From: Pseudomonas kilonensis
Lineage (GTDB): Bacteria; Pseudomonadota; Gammaproteobacteria; Pseudomonadales; Pseudomonadaceae
Direction: 5' to 3'
NCBI RefSeq assembly: GCF_001269885.1
Contig: NZ_LHVH01000035.1
Span: 372,001-436,000 of the forward strand
Length of the DNA stretch: 64,000 nucleotides
Within the stretch, counting starts at the first letter, position 1. The number at the start of each line of letters is the position of its first letter. The notes under the pieces are model-generated. The model saw nothing but the letters and a program-made list of their open reading frames with translations. It made no database searches and was not told the origin of the DNA. A program made the position numbers and the translations under genes. Shown one piece after another: positions 61,774 to 64,000 of this stretch.

Positions 61774-62672
61774 TGGAACGACAACTGGACGCCTACTGCG
61801 AACACCTGCGCAGTGAGCGCCAGGTGTCGCCCCACACGTTGTTGGCCTATCGCCGCGACCTGGAAAAAGTGCTGGGCTGGTGCCAGAAGCAGAACATCGG
61901 CAGCTGGTCGGCCCTGGACATCCAACGCTTGCGCAGCCTGATCGCCCGCCTGCATCAACAGGGGCAATCCTCCCGCAGCCTGGCGCGCCTGCTGTCGGCG
62001 GTACGCGGCCTGTATCACTACCTCAATCGCGAAGGCCTGTGCGATCACGACCCGGCCACCGGCCTGGCGCCGCCCAAGGGCGAACGCCGATTGCCGAAGA
62101 CTCTCGACACCGATCGCGCCCTGCAATTGCTTGAAGGTGCCGTCGAGGATGACTTCCTGGCACGGCGCGACCAGGCGATTCTCGAGCTGTTCTATTCTTC
62201 CGGCCTGCGGCTTTCAGAGCTGACGGGGCTTAACCTGGATCAACTGGACCTGGCCGATGGCATGGTCCAGGTGCTCGGCAAGGGCAGCAAGACACGCCTG
62301 TTGCCCGTTGGCCGCAAGGCCCGTGAAGCCCTGGAGCAATGGCTGGCGCTGCGGGCGCTGACCAACCCTGCCGACGACGCGGTCTTCGTCAGCCAACAGG
62401 GGCGACGTCTCGGCCCGCGGGCGATTCAGTTGCGGGTCAAAGCTGCCGGCGAACGGGAGCTGGGACAGAACCTGCACCCGCACATGCTCCGGCACTCCTT
62501 CGCCAGCCATCTGCTGGAGTCCTCCCAGGACCTGCGCGCCGTTCAAGAGCTGCTGGGGCACTCGGACATCAAGACCACACAGATCTACACCCACCTGGAT
62601 TTCCAGCACCTGGCAACGGTCTATGACAGTGCCCACCCCAGGGCCAAACGCATCAAGGGCGACGAATCATGA
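61770..62672 (+). CDS. xerC: Tyrosine recombinase XerC (300 aa)
   Basis: Resolves chromosome dimers at dif together with XerD. An N-terminal SAM-like DNA-binding domain (MMERQLDAYCEHLRSERQVS) is followed by the catalytic domain with Arg in SSGLRLSELTGL, the HMLRHSFASHLLESS box with His-x-x-Arg, the second histidine in LLGHSDIKTTQIY and the nucleophile tyrosine in TQIYTHLD. Called sss in fluorescent pseudomonads, where it affects phase variation and root colonisation. It overlaps both neighbours by ATGA. Confidence 0.97.
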   Translation: MMERQLDAYCEHLRSERQVSPHTLLAYRRDLEKVLGWCQKQNIGSWSALDIQRLRSLIARLHQQGQSSRSLARLLSAVRGLYHYLNREGLCDHDPATGLAPPKGERRLPKTLDTDRALQLLEGAVEDDFLARRDQAILELFYSSGLRLSELTGLNLDQLDLADGMVQVLGKGSKTRLLPVGRKAREALEQWLALRALTNPADDAVFVSQQGRRLGPRAIQLRVKAAGERELGQNLHPHMLRHSFASHLLESSQDLRAVQELLGHSDIKTTQIYTHLDFQHLATVYDSAHPRAKRIKGDES

Positions 62673-63373
62673 CCATCGAGCTGATCACTTTCGACCTGGA
62701 CGACACCCTGTGGGACACCGCCCCGGTGATCGCCAGCGCCGAAGCCATACTCCGCCAATGGCTCACCGACAACGCACCAAACCTGGGCGGCGTGCCGGTG
62801 GAGCATCTTTTTTCGATTCGCGAGCAGGTGTTGCGCGAAGAGCCCGGCCTGAAGCATCGCATCAGTGCGTTGCGCCGGCGGGTGCTGTTCCGTGCCTTGC
62901 AGGAAGCCGGCTACGATCAGTGGCAAGCGTCTGAGCTGGCGGACCAAGCCTTCGAGACGTTCCTGCACGCCCGCCATCAACTCGAAGTCTTTCCCGAGGT
63001 GCAGCCCACCCTGGAGATCCTGGCCAACCATTTCGCCCTCGGTGTGGTCACCAATGGCAACGCCGACGTGCGGCGCCTGGGGTTGGCGGACTATTTCAAG
63101 TTCGCCTTGTGCGCCGAAGACATCGGCATCGCCAAGCCTGACGCCCGGCTGTTCCACGAAGCCCTGCAACGCGGCGGCGCCACGGCGCAAACCGCCGTGC
63201 ACATTGGCGATCACCCGGGCGACGACATCGCCGGCGCCCAACAGGCCGGCCTGCGCGCCGTATGGTTCAACCCGGCAGGCAAACCCTGGAATGCCGACCA
63301 CGCGCCGGATGCAGAAATCCGCAGCCTCACCGAACTGCCGGGGTTATTGGCAGGGTGGCATCGCCAGCACTGA
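62669..63373 (+). CDS. HAD-family hydrolase (234 aa)
   Basis: Haloacid dehalogenase-type phosphatase. The nucleophile motif FDLDDTLWDT is at residues 8-17; VVTNGNADVRRLGLADYF carries the motif II threonine, and IAKPDARLFHEAL and HIGDHPGDDIAGAQQAG carry motifs III and IV. A cap domain lies between. Similar to YigB-type enzymes, which dephosphorylate FMN in E. coli and lie next to xerC there too. The start overlaps the xerC stop (ATGA). Confidence 0.94.
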   Translation: MTIELITFDLDDTLWDTAPVIASAEAILRQWLTDNAPNLGGVPVEHLFSIREQVLREEPGLKHRISALRRRVLFRALQEAGYDQWQASELADQAFETFLHARHQLEVFPEVQPTLEILANHFALGVVTNGNADVRRLGLADYFKFALCAEDIGIAKPDARLFHEALQRGGATAQTAVHIGDHPGDDIAGAQQAGLRAVWFNPAGKPWNADHAPDAEIRSLTELPGLLAGWHRQH

Positions 63374-63399
63374 ACCCCCGCCCTGTAGCCCTACAACCT

Positions 63400-63489
63400 C
63401 TGTGGGAGCGGGCTTGCCCGCGAAGGCGGCGGCACCCCAACATCAATGCCACAGACCCACCGCTATCGCGAGCAAGCTCGCTCCCACAG
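63400..63489. repeat. REP-type palindromic repeat pair (family A)
   Basis: CTGTGGGAGCGGGCTTGCCC and the inverted CGAGCAAGCTCGCTCCCACAG flank a 50-base spacer. It lies after the last gene of the lptM-xerC-HAD operon. Confidence 0.85.
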
Positions 63490-63513
63490 GTCCGAGACTT
63501 TATCTGGCTCATG

Positions 63514-63542
63514 AAAAAGCCCGCAGCGACGGCGGGCTTTTT
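63514..63542. terminator. Bidirectional intrinsic terminator between HAD gene and sutA
   Basis: AAAAA, GCCCGC, AGCGACG loop region, GCGGGC and TTTTT. It serves the sutA transcript on the minus strand (about 23 bases after its stop) and the HAD-gene operon on the plus strand. Confidence 0.85.
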
Positions 63543-63564
63543 CAGCAAGCAATGAAGCCGATAC

Positions 63565-63888
63565 TCAGATAGGGCGGCTGCCGTACTTGTTGTCAGGCTT
63601 CTTGGGCGGATCAGCGACCACGTTGGCCTCCACTTCCTGCACCTTACCGCCCCTGGCCAGGAACTCCTCCATGGCCTTGGCGAGCGCATCACGCTCCTTG
63701 TTCTTGGCCTCTACACTCGGCAACTCGTCAACCGACACGGCTGCCTTGGCCTTGCCTTTGGCGGTAGGTGCCGGAACATCGGCCCCATCGTCGTCGGCAA
63801 CGTCTTCCGCTGCCGCTTCAAGGCCTTCTTCGGTCTCGTCTTCGTCGCCTACTTCGAGGTCGTCGTTTTCCAGATCATCGTCGCTCAT
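63565..63888 (-). CDS. sutA: SutA, RNA-polymerase-associated transcriptional regulator (107 aa)
   Basis: A short protein with a strongly acidic disordered N-terminal half (MSDDDLENDDLEVGDEDETE) and a helical central part with a charged C-terminal tail (VVADPPKKPDNKYGSRPI). It matches SutA of P. aeruginosa (about 105 aa), which helps transcription initiation in slow-growing cells by binding RNA polymerase. The start at 63888 is clear. In other pseudomonads it lies near amtB/glnK, consistent with its direction here. Confidence 0.92.
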   Translation of the reverse strand: MSDDDLENDDLEVGDEDETEEGLEAAAEDVADDDGADVPAPTAKGKAKAAVSVDELPSVEAKNKERDALAKAMEEFLARGGKVQEVEANVVADPPKKPDNKYGSRPI

Positions 63889-64000
63889 GTTCTACCTCAT
63901 GACTTGCGAAAAGCAGATTAGTTATAGCCCAGCTTCGCCATCTGTTCGAAGGCTGCCAGAAAAAATTCAATATCCGCCGGCAATCAGCGGTTATGCCCCT
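63889..64000. other. Right edge: no assignable gene
   Basis: The minus strand has a frame ending TAA at 63919-63921 and encoding ADIEFFLAAFEQMAKLGYN, but it is closed upstream by an in-frame TGA, leaving only about 22 codons. This may be a very short peptide or chance. The amtB/glnK region would be expected beyond the window edge. Confidence 0.3.

Overview
This 64 kb window is chromosomal core sequence from a Pseudomonas, most likely of the P. fluorescens group. It is GC-rich. Gene content and order follow the conserved Pseudomonas arc fau - rho - trxA - ppx/ppk - hemB - algP/algQ - hemYXDC/algR - argH - cyaA - lysA/dapF/xerC - sutA. Gaps between genes carry two families of Pseudomonas-type palindromic repeats. 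I see no phage, integron, CRISPR array, insertion sequence, tRNA or rRNA.

Layout. 0-20 kb: the end of fau, a tiny membrane protein, an EVE-domain protein, a HlyD/RbbA-like/ABC-2 export operon, a periplasmic FliL-like protein, a quinone oxidoreductase, a secreted TonB C-terminal-domain protein, glpT behind GlpR-like operators, a ChaC-type cyclotransferase, a ferredoxin-flavin reductase next to ubiD, rho, trxA, a GntR/FCD regulator and a polar amino-acid ABC transporter. 19.2-23.9 kb: a chaperone-usher fimbrial cluster on the minus strand, the most accessory-looking segment. 24-34 kb: ppx and ppk (convergent, polyphosphate metabolism), hemB, a DedA protein, a sterol-desaturase-type hydroxylase, elbB, a DUF188 protein and a cytochrome c-FTR1 iron permease. 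35-38.3 kb: four envelope genes (TPR-type lipoprotein, YcfL, LpoB and an LpoB/CsgG-like periplasmic protein). 38-45 kb: a LysE exporter, a short MscS channel, an ABC-F ATPase, algP, an FKBP isomerase, algQ and dsbB. 45.7-50.7 kb: the haem-synthesis block hemC-hemD-hemX-hemY with algR. 51-64 kb: argH, a GST, small conserved proteins, cyaA, rnk, a DUF1289 protein, cyaY, and the rightward operon lptM-lysA-dapF-DUF484-xerC-HAD, ending with sutA.

How the genes work together. Clear functional units are export (HlyD/RbbA/ABC-2), amino-acid uptake (SBP, two permeases, ATPase and a GntR regulator), fimbriae (subunit, chaperone, usher, second subunit), polyphosphate turnover, tetrapyrrole synthesis, and lysine/peptidoglycan precursor supply coupled to xerC. 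Several genes (algP, algQ, algR, and by family link rnk and cyaA) touch alginate or global regulation.

I did not find a convincing wholly undescribed multi-gene system. The best leads are an in-frame fusion of hemD and hemX with a stop codon one frame away; the four-gene lipoprotein locus; a terminator-like hairpin after the major fimbrial subunit and a long usher/subunit overlap; a terminator-like hairpin directly before the rnk ribosome binding site; palindromes in the algR-argH gap, where no algZ is present; and tandem or composite repeat elements.
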